Assembly (NCBI GenBank): GCA_021234535.1
Contig: CM037829.1
Span: 34,099,976 to 34,163,975 of the forward strand
Origin: Stichopus chloronotus
Taxonomy: Eukaryota; Echinodermata; Holothuroidea; Aspidochirotida; Stichopodidae
Direction of reading: 5' to 3'
Length of the DNA stretch: 64,000 bases
The translations under genes and the position numbers were made by a program. The notes beneath the pieces are model-generated. The model did no database searches. It was not told the origin of the DNA and saw nothing but the letters and a program-made list of their open reading frames with translations. Below, in pieces: positions 45,000 to 56,301 of this stretch (position 1 is the first letter of the stretch; the number at the start of each line of letters is the position of its first letter).

Positions 45000-47320
45000 C
45001 GAAATATTGTAATTAATTTGATTTGCTTACTCAACTCTCAAGTGAAATTTTAGTGCCCGCTTCGGCCTGACCACATCCACCACTGTGGGCTTCCCGCGGT
45101 CGTCCCTTATCAGCCGGGGAAGCTGAAAACACTGTGGGCCCCCGGTCGAGTATACTCCCACACACCCACCGATCGACGACCACTGTGCACATTCATTGCG
45201 GGATCAATGTGTGTCACTCAGAGCCGTATATATGGCTCTGGTGTCACTGTTCCAAGTACTACTACAGCCATATACAAGGCTTGATATTTGATGTTTCCTC
45301 TCGGTACACACGGTAACTAACGCTATGGTACGGTCAATGAATGACATGACCATATCTTGCAGCAGGAGATCTAGTATATATAGAACACTTTTCAGAACTC
45401 TGAAGTTGTTATTTCTGAGGTAACATCACACAGCCCTCAGTCAGACCGCGGTGTCCATCACATGTGCCAAGATTTTTATGACTTTGACTTATTTCATGTA
45501 TCAGAACTTATACACAAAAATCGAGATCCAAATCTACTCTCTCTGGTGAAAGACCGAAGATGCTGAGATTTAACGTGGGTTGGCGAGACTGGTAAACAAA
45601 CTTCGTTCAGATTCCGACATAACGTTAGGCCTGTCACTAAGTTAGTGTTAGTATGCCAAGGCTATATACTTTGTACATACAGCAGACATCATGTGGATAT
45701 TTTTTGTGTTTGTCTGCTTGCCAGCAGTGCTTGCCTGCAGGCTGGATGTATTGTTTGTCATAGGTTGTTAGTAATCCTTATCTTGTTTCCTACATAGTAT
45801 GCACATCACTGATTTACGGGTACAACTTAAGAATACCCCGCCAATATGAGACCTCACTGAGCCTCCCAGCTCTGGAGGCACAGCTGCAGTCAAATTGAAG
45901 CGCTGCAAAATAGTATGTAAGTAACCATGTACTTGGATTTAGAATTTTAAATCCGGCCAGAGCCTGATTTGCACAAAAATTCTGGTCGGAAGAGCCGTAA
46001 CCTTACAGGTGACGTTACATCTATTTCATTTCTATAGGCAGAGTTTCGCATTTTTATTGATAACATACATACACCCAGAAAGCTTACTGTACAAAACCTT
46101 TAATGTTATCTTAAATTCTTTTTGTTTTTTATGAGATTGGTGTATAATGATATGTACCTGCAATTCCCACCAGGGAGTTTGTTTTAGGGCGACATTGTGT
46201 CAGTTCCAGAAGCTGACGCATGCAAAGTCAGACATGCCGCTGAAAATTAGCAATTTAATGTTTGATTTGACAGTCTGTGTAAGTCAGTAGACAAAAGGTA
46301 AGTACTAAGGGTAAGCCCCAAATGTGAGCACCAAGTGTACAAGAAAACATGCTTACAGTATTAATTTTTCAATAACTTGACACTCAATGTGTACCATGCA
46401 TCACTTTAAAAAACATCAATTACATTTAGTAAACATTTTGATTTGATAAGCTTTGCATCAATTCATTGGTCAACAAATTCAACTATTTTTAACAATTAAA
46501 GTAAATCACTTCTACTTGTGATTAATTTCATATCTATGTCTACCATATCTTTCTGAATGGGGTGAGGAGGGCAGGTTGTGACATACTCCTTCAGCATGTT
46601 AAAAGTACTAGGTATAAAACCCTATATTCATAGTACACTACAATCCTAGTCTGTGCATCTAATTGAGACTTGCAGTACTGTAAATTAAGTTGTATTCTAT
46701 GGCCTACCTATAAAACCGGTAATGTGGTTGAATTTAAGCAAAAATCCGGGCGAATGCCAGATTTGGAGAAATCCTCAAATTCCATACACCTCTACATGTA
46801 AGTTTATAGCCATAGATGCATTCACAGGAATTGGGCCTACACCTGGGACTAGAGGCTCAGTGAATTGAAAATACTTTTTTAGAAAAGATAAACTTCACTA
46901 CAAGCCATGCACTCATATGGAGTTGTTCTCAAAATAACATGCAAGTGTATGTCACTGTGTCTCCTGCCCTTAGAAACATCATGATTGGGTACAACTGTAG
47001 AATACCTCACCATTGCACCATCAGTCCACATTTTAGGACACTCCAGTATCATAGCTGACACAGTACAATATTACAATACAGGAAGTTGTCTGAAAAATAC
47101 AACATACAGGAAGCAAACAAGAACAGATTCATCCATAATGGAACCATTTGAGCTGATATATCTGCTAGAGAGTAATGCCTTTGGCCTTGGAAAATTTCCA
47201 ACCCATACCATTAAGACACTGTTTCAAAAGTTTTCACTATGGAATCAGGGGAGCTGGTGCAGTTACTTAACAAAAAGCTGTTGGACTCTGATAGAATGTT
47301 TAGCTGTGAAAATTTGAAAC
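45000..47320. other. Intergenic stretch with a GC/CpG-richer island near 45.05-45.2 kb
   Basis: The island (CCCGCGGTCGTCCC, GGTCGAGTATACTCCC) could be a promoter or leader exon of the plus-strand sulfotransferase, but nothing links the two. No coding gene was seen; the rest is AT-rich. Confidence 0.3.
45211..45248. mobile_element. 22-bp palindrome flanked by an 8-bp direct repeat (hAT-like footprint)
   Basis: GTGTCACT occurs at 45211-45218 and 45241-45248. Between them is a 22-bp palindrome with 7-bp arms CAGAGCC/GGCTCTG. An 8-bp duplication around CAG...CTG inverted ends is the hAT transposon signature. It is too small to be a mobile element itself, so it would be a remnant, or chance. Confidence 0.3.
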
Positions 47321-47330
47321 TCTTTTTATT

Positions 47331-47700
47331 GATTCCTTGCATCAGCAAAGAAATTTATGCAGTCAGAATGGCATATGTGTGGGTGTGTCTTTGACAGTTG
47401 CTTGGGTATGCTATAACTCAATAAGGAAAGTCAGATGAGACTTAAACTTGGTATGTAGATCTGCCATATTAAGAAGGTGAGCCCCATTGTTTCTTGGTGG
47501 AGGTCAAAGGGCACATGGGTTAACTGGGAGAAAAACTCTGAAAACCTTTGTGACTCAATATAAGGTTGAAAGCTTGGAGAGATTTTATACTTGGTACATG
47601 GATACCTTAAAGTGAGAAGATAAATTTGATTTGTTGTGGTGGAGGTCAAGCAAGAGGCAAATGAAAGGGGGGGCCTATTGTAGTCCTAGCCAGTGGTATC
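47331..47700 (+). repeat. Repeat family R4, short copy
   Basis: Begins CCTTGCATCAGCAAAG and contains AACTCAATA..., TTATACTTGGTACATGGAT and GTGGTGGAGGTCAAG. Both ends are shared with the longer copy at 49083-50200. The GTGGAGGTCA part overlaps in content with family R3. Confidence 0.65.
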
Positions 47701-48239
47701 ATGCCACTCTTGAGCTACCATACCACTTTTGCCTATTGCTACATTGTGTGCAGCATCATCACTGTAGGGGAAATTTGATACTTCAGTACACTGAATGGAG
47801 GTGATTGTCAGACAGTCAATTTCTCCTCTCTCTCTCATGGTATAGATGCTTAGATGGCCGTTAATGTAATCATTGACTTTGCTTTAGTGTAAGAACACTG
47901 GGGGTTAGTAGTACAAAATAAAATGTAGCTTAACATAATTTGTGACTTACACTTCCTTCCCTGTGTGGACTGTAATTGTGAATCAGACTTTCAACTCTTG
48001 ATGTATTGACCTTATCTGTTCACAATTGCTATAAATTGCTCTCACTTGAGCAATGTTTGATGCATTTTGTTGAAACTCGGGGACAATGATCCTTTGGGTA
48101 TGATACCTTTGTAAGTGTACACAATGTGGGTATGAGAGGTCACATGTGGGCCATGGGTGTCCCAAAGAGCCCAATGTTTGAAAGTGTACCAATTGCTTTT
48201 CATCAGATTTTACCACAATTGTGGCTATATCACATTGCA

Positions 48240-49030
48240 ACTATGGTTGTGGTGCCTTAGGGGTGTTCACAATTTTGGGATCCAAGATCTAAACGGACCA
48301 TATGGACTATTTCATTAAATCATGCAAAATGCAAACTTCTACAGATTGTGTGGAACTAAGTTGAAGTTGTGTTACATGACTACTATGGTAGTGTGTTTCA
48401 TTCAGGTTGTTCAGGAATATTGGGTCCAAGGTCCAAAATGGGCCATTTTATGACATTGTGCTCTCCTACTGATTATATGGTACAAGTTGAGGTTGTGTCA
48501 CATCTCTACCATCCTAGTTCCTCCTGGATGTTTGGTATGTTTGGGTCTGAGGGCCCATGGTACTAAGACTAAGAAAATATTATGAGATTATTACCTTATT
48601 CCACAGATTTTATGTTACAAAGTGCACACAATGGTGGTACCTGTGGGATGTTCAGAACTTGGGTGCCATGGTTGGTAATGGATTGCATCTTTTTCGTCAT
48701 ATTTTGTATTACAGTCTGGAAGGTTGTCACATTAGCACTATAGCTAGTGGTACCTTTGTGGTGTCCAATTAGTGGGCCCAGTATGAGAAATGCGTGTACA
48801 TGTTGCCCACAAATTGTTAAATCATACAAAGGCTTCTTTTTTTACAGAATATATGTTACAATGTGTTAGGTTCACTAGAATAGTACTAAAGTCATACTTG
48901 CCGTTTTTTCAGGTTTGTTGATTCTAAGTTTATGAATGGGCCACATGGGTCCTTTACAAACTACTGCAAAAAATCCCTTCCTACAGGATTTGTGTTATGT
49001 GTCATATGGATCATTTTATGAAATCATGCA
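48240..49030 (+). repeat. Repeat family R2 array
   Basis: Four to five diverged units of about 150 bp, with GGTCCAAGGTCCAAAATGGGCC, TTTTATGACAT, and TACAAGTTGAGGTTGTGTCAC-like parts. Opposite in orientation to 20400-20760. Confidence 0.65.
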
Positions 49031-49082
49031 GAAAGCTTGTTTTCCTACCGATTTTATTGTTACTGTATGGAGTGTTTTTGGT

Positions 49083-50200
49083 TCCTTGCATCAGCAAAGG
49101 AACCTACTGTATGCCGTAAGGTTGGCATGTATGTGTGTGTATGTGTGGGTTTGTTTAGGGCGCCGAATGGGGACACACAGGAACTTCGAGCTTGCAACCG
49201 AAAAACTGGGATATTCCTGTTTCTGGATATTTTGACGTAATGCAAATTGGGGTATCAGATATGCGCCCTCAGTTTTGTAAGGTCAATTTAACTTTTTCCC
49301 CAATTTCCTATTTTACGGATCTATACGTGTGTATAGGGGTGTATGTGTGTAAAAATTATGCACACAACCCCGTTTCTGGCGTGCATCGGGTATACATGCA
49401 GGACTAAATACCACTAACTTTGGACATCATCTGCAAAGTGGGGATATCCCTGTTTAGGTGAGGAAAAGTTTGTGTCCCCGATCAGCTACCTAAACGGGTA
49501 TATGTGTGTGGGTTTGTACAGGGCGCTAAATGGAGGCACACACAAGCACGTAGCCAATACCCTGAAAAACGGAGATATGCCCGTGTTCTGGAAATTTATG
49601 GATGATTTATGTTTCTGGATATTTTAAGGTAATGCAAATTAGGGTATCAGATATGTGCTCTCAAGATTACAGGTCGATATTACATTTTTCCCAATTACCT
49701 GTTCTATGGATCTATACCTGTGTACAGGGATGGGTGTGTATAAAGAAAAAAATACACACAATCCCATTGCTGGCATGCATTGGTGGTAGATGCAAGACTT
49801 AATACCAGTTAACTGGGAACATCATCTGCAAAGTGAGGATATCGCCAATTATGTAAGGAAAAAGTCCATGTCCCTGATCGGTGCCATAAATGGGTATTTA
49901 GGTGTATGTGTGCCTTTGTATTGTAATATTTTTCTAGGATATGAACAAATTAGTTGAGGTCCTCAGAGAGAGTTTCTGTAGATTTCTTAAGTCCTTAGAA
50001 AAACAGTAATAGGGAGTGACAAGGTGAAAGCTCATTTGGGTACAAAACTTTGAAAAGCTTTTTAACACAATATCTCTAGTTGGAAATGTTGGACAAAGTT
50101 TATACTTGGTATATGGATGCATTATGGTGGGAAGGTGAAGTTGAGTTGTTTTCTGTGGAGGCCACGCCAGAGGCCAAGTTTAGGGGGCTTATTTTAGCCC
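49083..50200 (+). repeat. Repeat family R4, long copy with an internal tandem duplication
   Basis: Starts CCTTGCATCAGCAAAGGAACC and ends with TTTATACTTGGTATATGGAT and TGTGGAGGCCACGCCAGAGG, like the short copy. Between the ends are two units of about 363-400 bp beginning GTGGGTTTGT at 49145 and 49508, each with GTAATGCAAATT.GGGTATCAG and ACATCATCTGCAAAGTG, plus the start of a third. Confidence 0.75.
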
Positions 50201-53200
50201 TAAGCAGAAATATTATGGCAATATCAGGCTGCTGTAAACTCCCTGTAGAAATTACCATATATGTAGGTGTTATAGTGTAGTGACAGTGTACAACAAATTA
50301 TTGACTCTCAGTGATGTACCGAAGATACTGTCCAGTTGGTCACTGATCTAATTTTACCCAATTTTCATGCTACAGATCTATATGGGCCATCAGTGTAGTC
50401 AAATACTCTTCAGTGTCTAGTTTTTTAACCACTCATATTTTCTTCTAAACAAAAGTCAGAATGTAGGTTATTCTGAAGGCAAATTCTGAAGGCAAACATT
50501 TCCAGTGCATCTACGTGTAATATGCATGCATGAAATCATTGAAACCACAACGCATTCATGCATTCTGGTTTTTCGTTGGAAAACTGGCCGATTGCCCAAA
50601 TTTCAACTCTTTTCGTACAGAAAGTTTGGGACTTTGGGTACATACAGTATTACGTCAGAACTAGGCCATGATGAATTATTTGATCAGAACCCAATGTTAG
50701 CAGTCAGTAAATATAGAAAGACTGGTACTGATTGATTGCTTCTTAATTATGTTTATCCCAGCACAGAGTCCCATCTGATGACCTTGCAATTTATGAAAAG
50801 AGAGTTCGTTTTGTTCATCAGCAGGATTATAAATTCAAATTTCATTATAGCAATCATCAGGTTCCAGGTGCCGAGTGGCAAATGTTTAATTTAACATTGA
50901 TTTTATTTTAATGCAAAATTCAGTTGAAATGGAAAAAGTCTGACAATAAATGAGGTAATCTGCGGCTGGTGAGAGAATCTCTGGATAACTATGATGAGCC
51001 TTTGTAATTATGGAGTACAGTTGCTGGCTATAACAGAGGTTAGTTGTAAAAACTAAGGTAAGAAAAAGAGAAATGGATAAAAGAGGACGGGAAGGGTGGG
51101 CATAATATTGAGAGAGAAAAGTGGATACAAAAAGAAAAAAGAGGTTTATAATATTGTGCATTCAGTGGATGAAATGATATGCATGTATCTTATGGAGAAT
51201 TGGCACAGGAGTGGTTTCCTTTTTTTCCTAACTCAGTCCTTGAATTCTGAGCTGTGCGATTGCATACCATCACTGACCTCAAATCATTGTGAGAAGTGCG
51301 ATTTTTTTCCGCACCAGTTGAAGATAAATGGGACAACACGCTATCTATGGAAGTTTTATAAAACAGCACACCTACAACATTCCTTCTTTCCCAAGAAGTG
51401 CCTGGAAAATCTAAAAATTGAGGCCTGCTTCTGTTATCTTTAAGAATGTACAGGTATTCTGTAAGTTAAACCCAAATTTGACAAAGAGAGAAGATATTGT
51501 ACGGTAAACATTGTACTCAATCTTCCTGTTTTGCAAGGTACTGTATGATGCACAAACTGTAGCTTACTGTGCACTCCTTGTGGTACTGAATTGAAACTTG
51601 ACGGGTGGTCTTTGCACCCTAGAAGCTGCCATCTGCAGTCATTTGAAGTGCCGGGCTTCACCAATAAAGTGATAAATGATATTGAAAAAGAGACATACAG
51701 ACATAAGGAACAGAGATAGAGAGACAGTAAAATGTTCTCAGTCTGGTATTTAAGTAACTTCTTGCAAGGATCAACACATCAGTTACCTTCGAGGATGATT
51801 TGATGTGGGCAGAATCTATTTTATACATGTATTTTACACATAGACAGGAAATGCATTAATGCATAGGATTATGGGATAGAATAGCAAAGGATGGGACATG
51901 ACTTTCAGATGTACCCATGGACATCTGCAGAATAAAAATTTCAAGGGAGAGGGCAAAACTCCCATTACTGAGATTATTTTTTTACTCCCTCAGAAAGAGC
52001 TTTGATGCAGTGGCATAATTTGTCATCAGAGGGGAGGTGAGTTGTGCATGTTGAGACGTGAAACATATCAATCAGTATATATCAGATTCATAAAAATCCT
52101 CAAAATGCATTTGTGCATTTTGGTTTTGGTGGTGGTCAAATGTCATTTAGGGTCACCAGAGGTCAAACCAGAGGTCAAACTGTGAAAACCTTGTAAAACA
52201 ATATTTCCAGAGGTGAAACTGTTGTCATACTTTCTGGTTGATCACACTGATAACATAATCCTTATTGATTTTGGTGGAGGTCAAAGGTCATCTGAGGTCA
52301 CCAGAGTTCAAACTGTGAAACTCTGTAAATTCTGTACTAGAGAAGGGTAAACCATGGGGTATCTCATATTTATCAGTTGATTTGAACATATTGAGGGCTA
52401 CTGATTTTGGTGGAAGTTAAAGGTCATTTGGAGTTACCAGAATTCAAAGGGTCATAACACTTTATCTCAGGAAGGGTCCTGTGAGGGATCTTATAATCCA
52501 GCATGTGCATTGCCCATATTGGATATATAATTTCTATCAATTTTTCCACCTTTTATGTTTCAAGAGGAGGTGAAAAGTCATTTTGGATCAAAAACTTATT
52601 AAGGTAGTGTTTCAAGAAGAATATGTAGTTGCTGTCATGTTTGTAATCCATGTTTGTTATAATATAGCCATTTGCCAAGGAAAGATGAAGCCTTTTGGGT
52701 TTCTGGATTTTTCAAGTTTATGTTTGGGGGAACTGCTTCCCCCTTGCTTTATTTCAGGTGCCCATGGATGTACTGCATTTCCATCCTTAAGGCATATGTG
52801 GTAGTCATATGTGTCATCACTGATATGCATTTGAAGAAAATCAAACTGATGTTGGAAATGTCAACAAAGAATACACAGGCAGAAAAGAATGCAGCTTGAA
52901 CAGCTGCTCTCAAGATAAATGAATCTTTGAAGGGAAAGAACATGCCACAGAAAATTTATGGCCAACAGCGAGAACACAGTACTGTATATCTTCCCTTAAG
53001 TATTAAATATTGGATGATTTAGAAGAACAAAAAATTTTGTCCCTTGATCCACAGAGATTTGTGCCATTAAATTTGAGAGCTGGGTATAAATCGACAGGAA
53101 GAGAAACAACAGAACTTGACTTTTCAGACTCACCAGTAGAAACACTTTAATATCCATGAACATGTGATTTATCCCTCTTCCTAGCTTTGGAAATGGAATT

Positions 53201-55259
53201 CTGTTTGAGTCAAGGTCATTGGTGTTTTTCTTCAGAGCCCAGGCAAACATTAATGACCTTTAACCAAGCAGTGTTCCAGGTATGGAAGCTAGGGAGAGAC
53301 ATAAAACACATACTCATTGAATATTTTGTGTTGGATAAGAACAGAAGATATTAAATATTCCCTTTTTTTCTCTCTAATGGGTCACTTTCGGACCAAATTC
53401 GGCCTTTGCAGAAGATTTTGTGCTACAAATTTGTGAAGATCTTTTTATACCTGATCTGAAAGAAGAAAGTGCAGAAAGTTTATGCAAAATGTATATTACT
53501 ACTACCTATCGCCTCTAAATGTGCGAGAATTCTTGCCACAAAATACAGTTACATAGCCTACTGTAGTTGTCAGATGCTGTGTATTGATGTCTGGAAGTAA
53601 AAGTGTCGTCAGTTTATGCAGAGCAGGCTTCATTACTTTAACTTGATAGCAACATTATGTTGATGTAATGTGCTAGCACTGATCCCCATCCTTCCGAGGG
53701 ACATAGAGAGTTTCACCCCAGCCATGAATTTTTTTAAAGTGTTTTTCAAAGCACTCAGATGCAGGAAATTTTTACAGTTTGTTCACTTTTGCAAGACAAA
53801 TCTTTCAAAAAAATGTCCAAGTTTTTGGTAAATTATCTCAGTTTTGAGGGAACTTTCCAATAGGGTAAGTTTTTCCCCAAAGAAGTTCCTTTGCCATTCT
53901 TCCAGCTACTTTATTCGCTGTTTACTCCAAGCCACCTTGTGCCCCACGAGTGGCACGCATGCCACCATTTGAGGAAACCTGATGCGGAGCACGTCATGTC
54001 ATTGGATCTTTATCAATCATATCGGTGTGTTTGCTTGGTGACCTCATGGTCGTTACAGCAAGTATAATGGGCGGTACAACTTGCAAAACTGACAGGTAAT
54101 CACATATGTATCACCATCTTGATATGCCATCAACCTGATGTTGCTCATGACGGGGTCACCACCTTGTGCTCCAATCTCTCACCTTTCCGTACCCTGCAGA
54201 TTTCACTCTCTCCATACATGTCCTTTTGTGAGTAAGTTGCAGTCTTGTCAGGAAGTGTCCAAGGTGTGCAATTCAATACACCACCATCGATCTCAAACGA
54301 AAAGCCCTTTGGATTTATTTAAAAGAAGCACACATGGGCACTTTTCATCTGCTAGAAGACTAACACAAACTTTCGTTTGAAATCTTGAATCTGTGATGAA
54401 TACATTAGTGTATTGTATATAACACATGGTAGCAAGGCACACTATTCTGCTGAGGAAATGTAAACAATGATTCTCACTCTCATTAAAATAAACACATGTC
54501 ATATTTGGTGTGTCTATTGTCAGTAAACTGTTTATCATTCCTTTTGTATTACTTACAACAGCTAGGCTAGATGTCATCATCAAAGCCAGCATGAATTTTT
54601 TTTTGGGGGGGGGGATGAGGGTATGGGGAGGCAGGGACTATGGTCCTCTAAGACTTGTGAGGTACGCAGTGGAAGAAATGTTAGCAAAGGTACTGTGCAA
54701 ACTGAGCATGTTTAAGCATGATTCATATGTTTTTCACAGATTCTGTCCATTGGATCGTACGCTGAAAGAGTACAGCTAACTTTACATGTTCCCTAGTGTA
54801 GATGTGTCAATGCAGAAATGACTTCACATGACATGCAGTACGTTGATATTGGGGATATGTGTGGTAGGCCTAAAGCCAATGATACCATACAGAATATGTG
54901 AAACATTTACTAGCTTTCAGCTACCCCTTTTGTTAACTTAAATATCATTTACTGTTGCAGACCATAATGTTCAGAAATTTCTACATGCACAGGTACAGTA
55001 GTAACCAAAATTATTAATAATACTTCAAAAGCAGTTGCAACTTTTTTCCACACAAAATTTTGATATTTATGTACATATCTCTAATTATGACTGCATAATG
55101 TGGTACACTTTGTATTCCGTATCATTGCAACTAACGTGTGCTTCATATTGTATCCTTTTATCCTGTACTCTTCTCTTTGTTTCTTTCTTTTTTTTCTTCT
55201 GTCCAATTTCTGTGCGTTATTTAAGGATGCTTAAAAGTGTCATCCAGATAAAAACATCT
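50201..55259. other. Intergenic or sulfotransferase 5' intron, no supported gene
   Basis: AT-rich, with the R3 array at 52.1-52.6 kb and a poly-G tract at 54603. The CpG-richer stretch at 53930-54095 ends with an acceptable splice donor (acag/gtaatc), so it could be a leader exon; this is only a possibility. No frame longer than 115 codons has recognisable content. Confidence 0.4.
52100..52610 (+). repeat. Repeat family R3, inverted copies with AGGTCA half-sites
   Basis: Three or so diverged units containing GGTGGAGGTCAAAGGTCAT and GGTCACCAGAGGTCAAAC. A perfect DR1 is at 52278-52290, and the next AGGTCA follows after four bases (52295-52300), so the unit also has DR4 spacing. Confidence 0.8.
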
Positions 55260-56075
55260 TTGACCCCTAACTTGGCAATTTTCTGCAAAATGCTTGGATA
55301 TCCAGAAAATATAGCATCAAAAAACAGAAAAATGATCAAGTGTTTAGTTATTTATTTGAATAGTTAAACAATCCTCTGCAAATTGTTCAAATGACAATTT
55401 ATCATGTCTTGTCATTTCAACAACTTGCTGCAAAATGTCCACTTGCTTACTTTTTTCTCCAGTGAGCAATTCAACAATTTTCTGCAAAATGTTGATTTGA
55501 TCAATTCTTTTCAAGTAAGCATCTAAACGATTTTCTGCAGAATGTTAACTTGTTCATATCTTTGTAAGTGAACAATTAATCAATTTTCTGCCAATTGTTC
55601 AAATGACAACTTACATCATCATGTAATTTGTATATTTCTGATCTTGGAAGTGAACAAATGGATATTTTGCAGGAAATTGATGAAATGACAAGAAATGATA
55701 AGTTGTCATTTGAACATTTTTCAGAAATTTGTTCCAATTGCTCACTTAGTGAAGAAACTGAACAAGTCAGAAATTTGCAGAAAATCTTGCAGAAAATTGT
55801 TTAGTTGCTCAACTAGAAAGAAAGTGAACAAATAGACATTTTGCAGAAAATTGTTGAAATGGCAAGATATGATAAGTTGTTATTCAAGCATTTGGCAGAA
55901 AATTGTTCAACTGCTCACTTAGTAAGAAAGTGAACAAGTCAACATTTTGCAGCAAATTGCTGAATTGACAGGATGTGATAAGTTGTTGTATGAACATTTT
56001 TTAAAAAAATGTTGAATTCCTCACCAAGAATCAAGTAAACAAGTTAACATTTTGCAGAAAAATGTTGAATTGTTA
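55260..56075. repeat. Fold-back array of TTTTCTGCAAAATGTT units
   Basis: From 55260 to about 55640 the unit reads TTTTCTGCAAAATGTT, six times or so; from about 55655 to 56075 it reads in the inverse (TTTGCAGAAAATTGTT), eight times or so. A 34-nt segment at 55385-55418 is matched in inverse at 55682-55715 with three mismatches. The whole is a large imperfect palindrome. Confidence 0.8.
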
Positions 56076-56275
56076 TGGTAACGCAACTGTAGAATCGATC
56101 ATTTTTCTGCTTGTGACGAGATATTATCTCGATATCTAGACATATTGCTGAAAATTACCATCTTGATGGCACTTTGAAGCTTCCATAATTATTTGAAATC
56201 CCTAGAACACAAACACAACTGTCTCAGTTTCCTGAGTGCTATTTATAACTGTGGAATGCCAACAGTGTGGAATTA

Positions 56276-56301
56276 AACCAGGGAGTAGCAGCTCCCTGGT
56301 T
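56276..56301. repeat. Perfect 10-bp hairpin
   Basis: AACCAGGGAG and CTCCCTGGTT are separated by six bases. Function unknown; it lies 200 bp right of the fold-back array. Confidence 0.5.
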
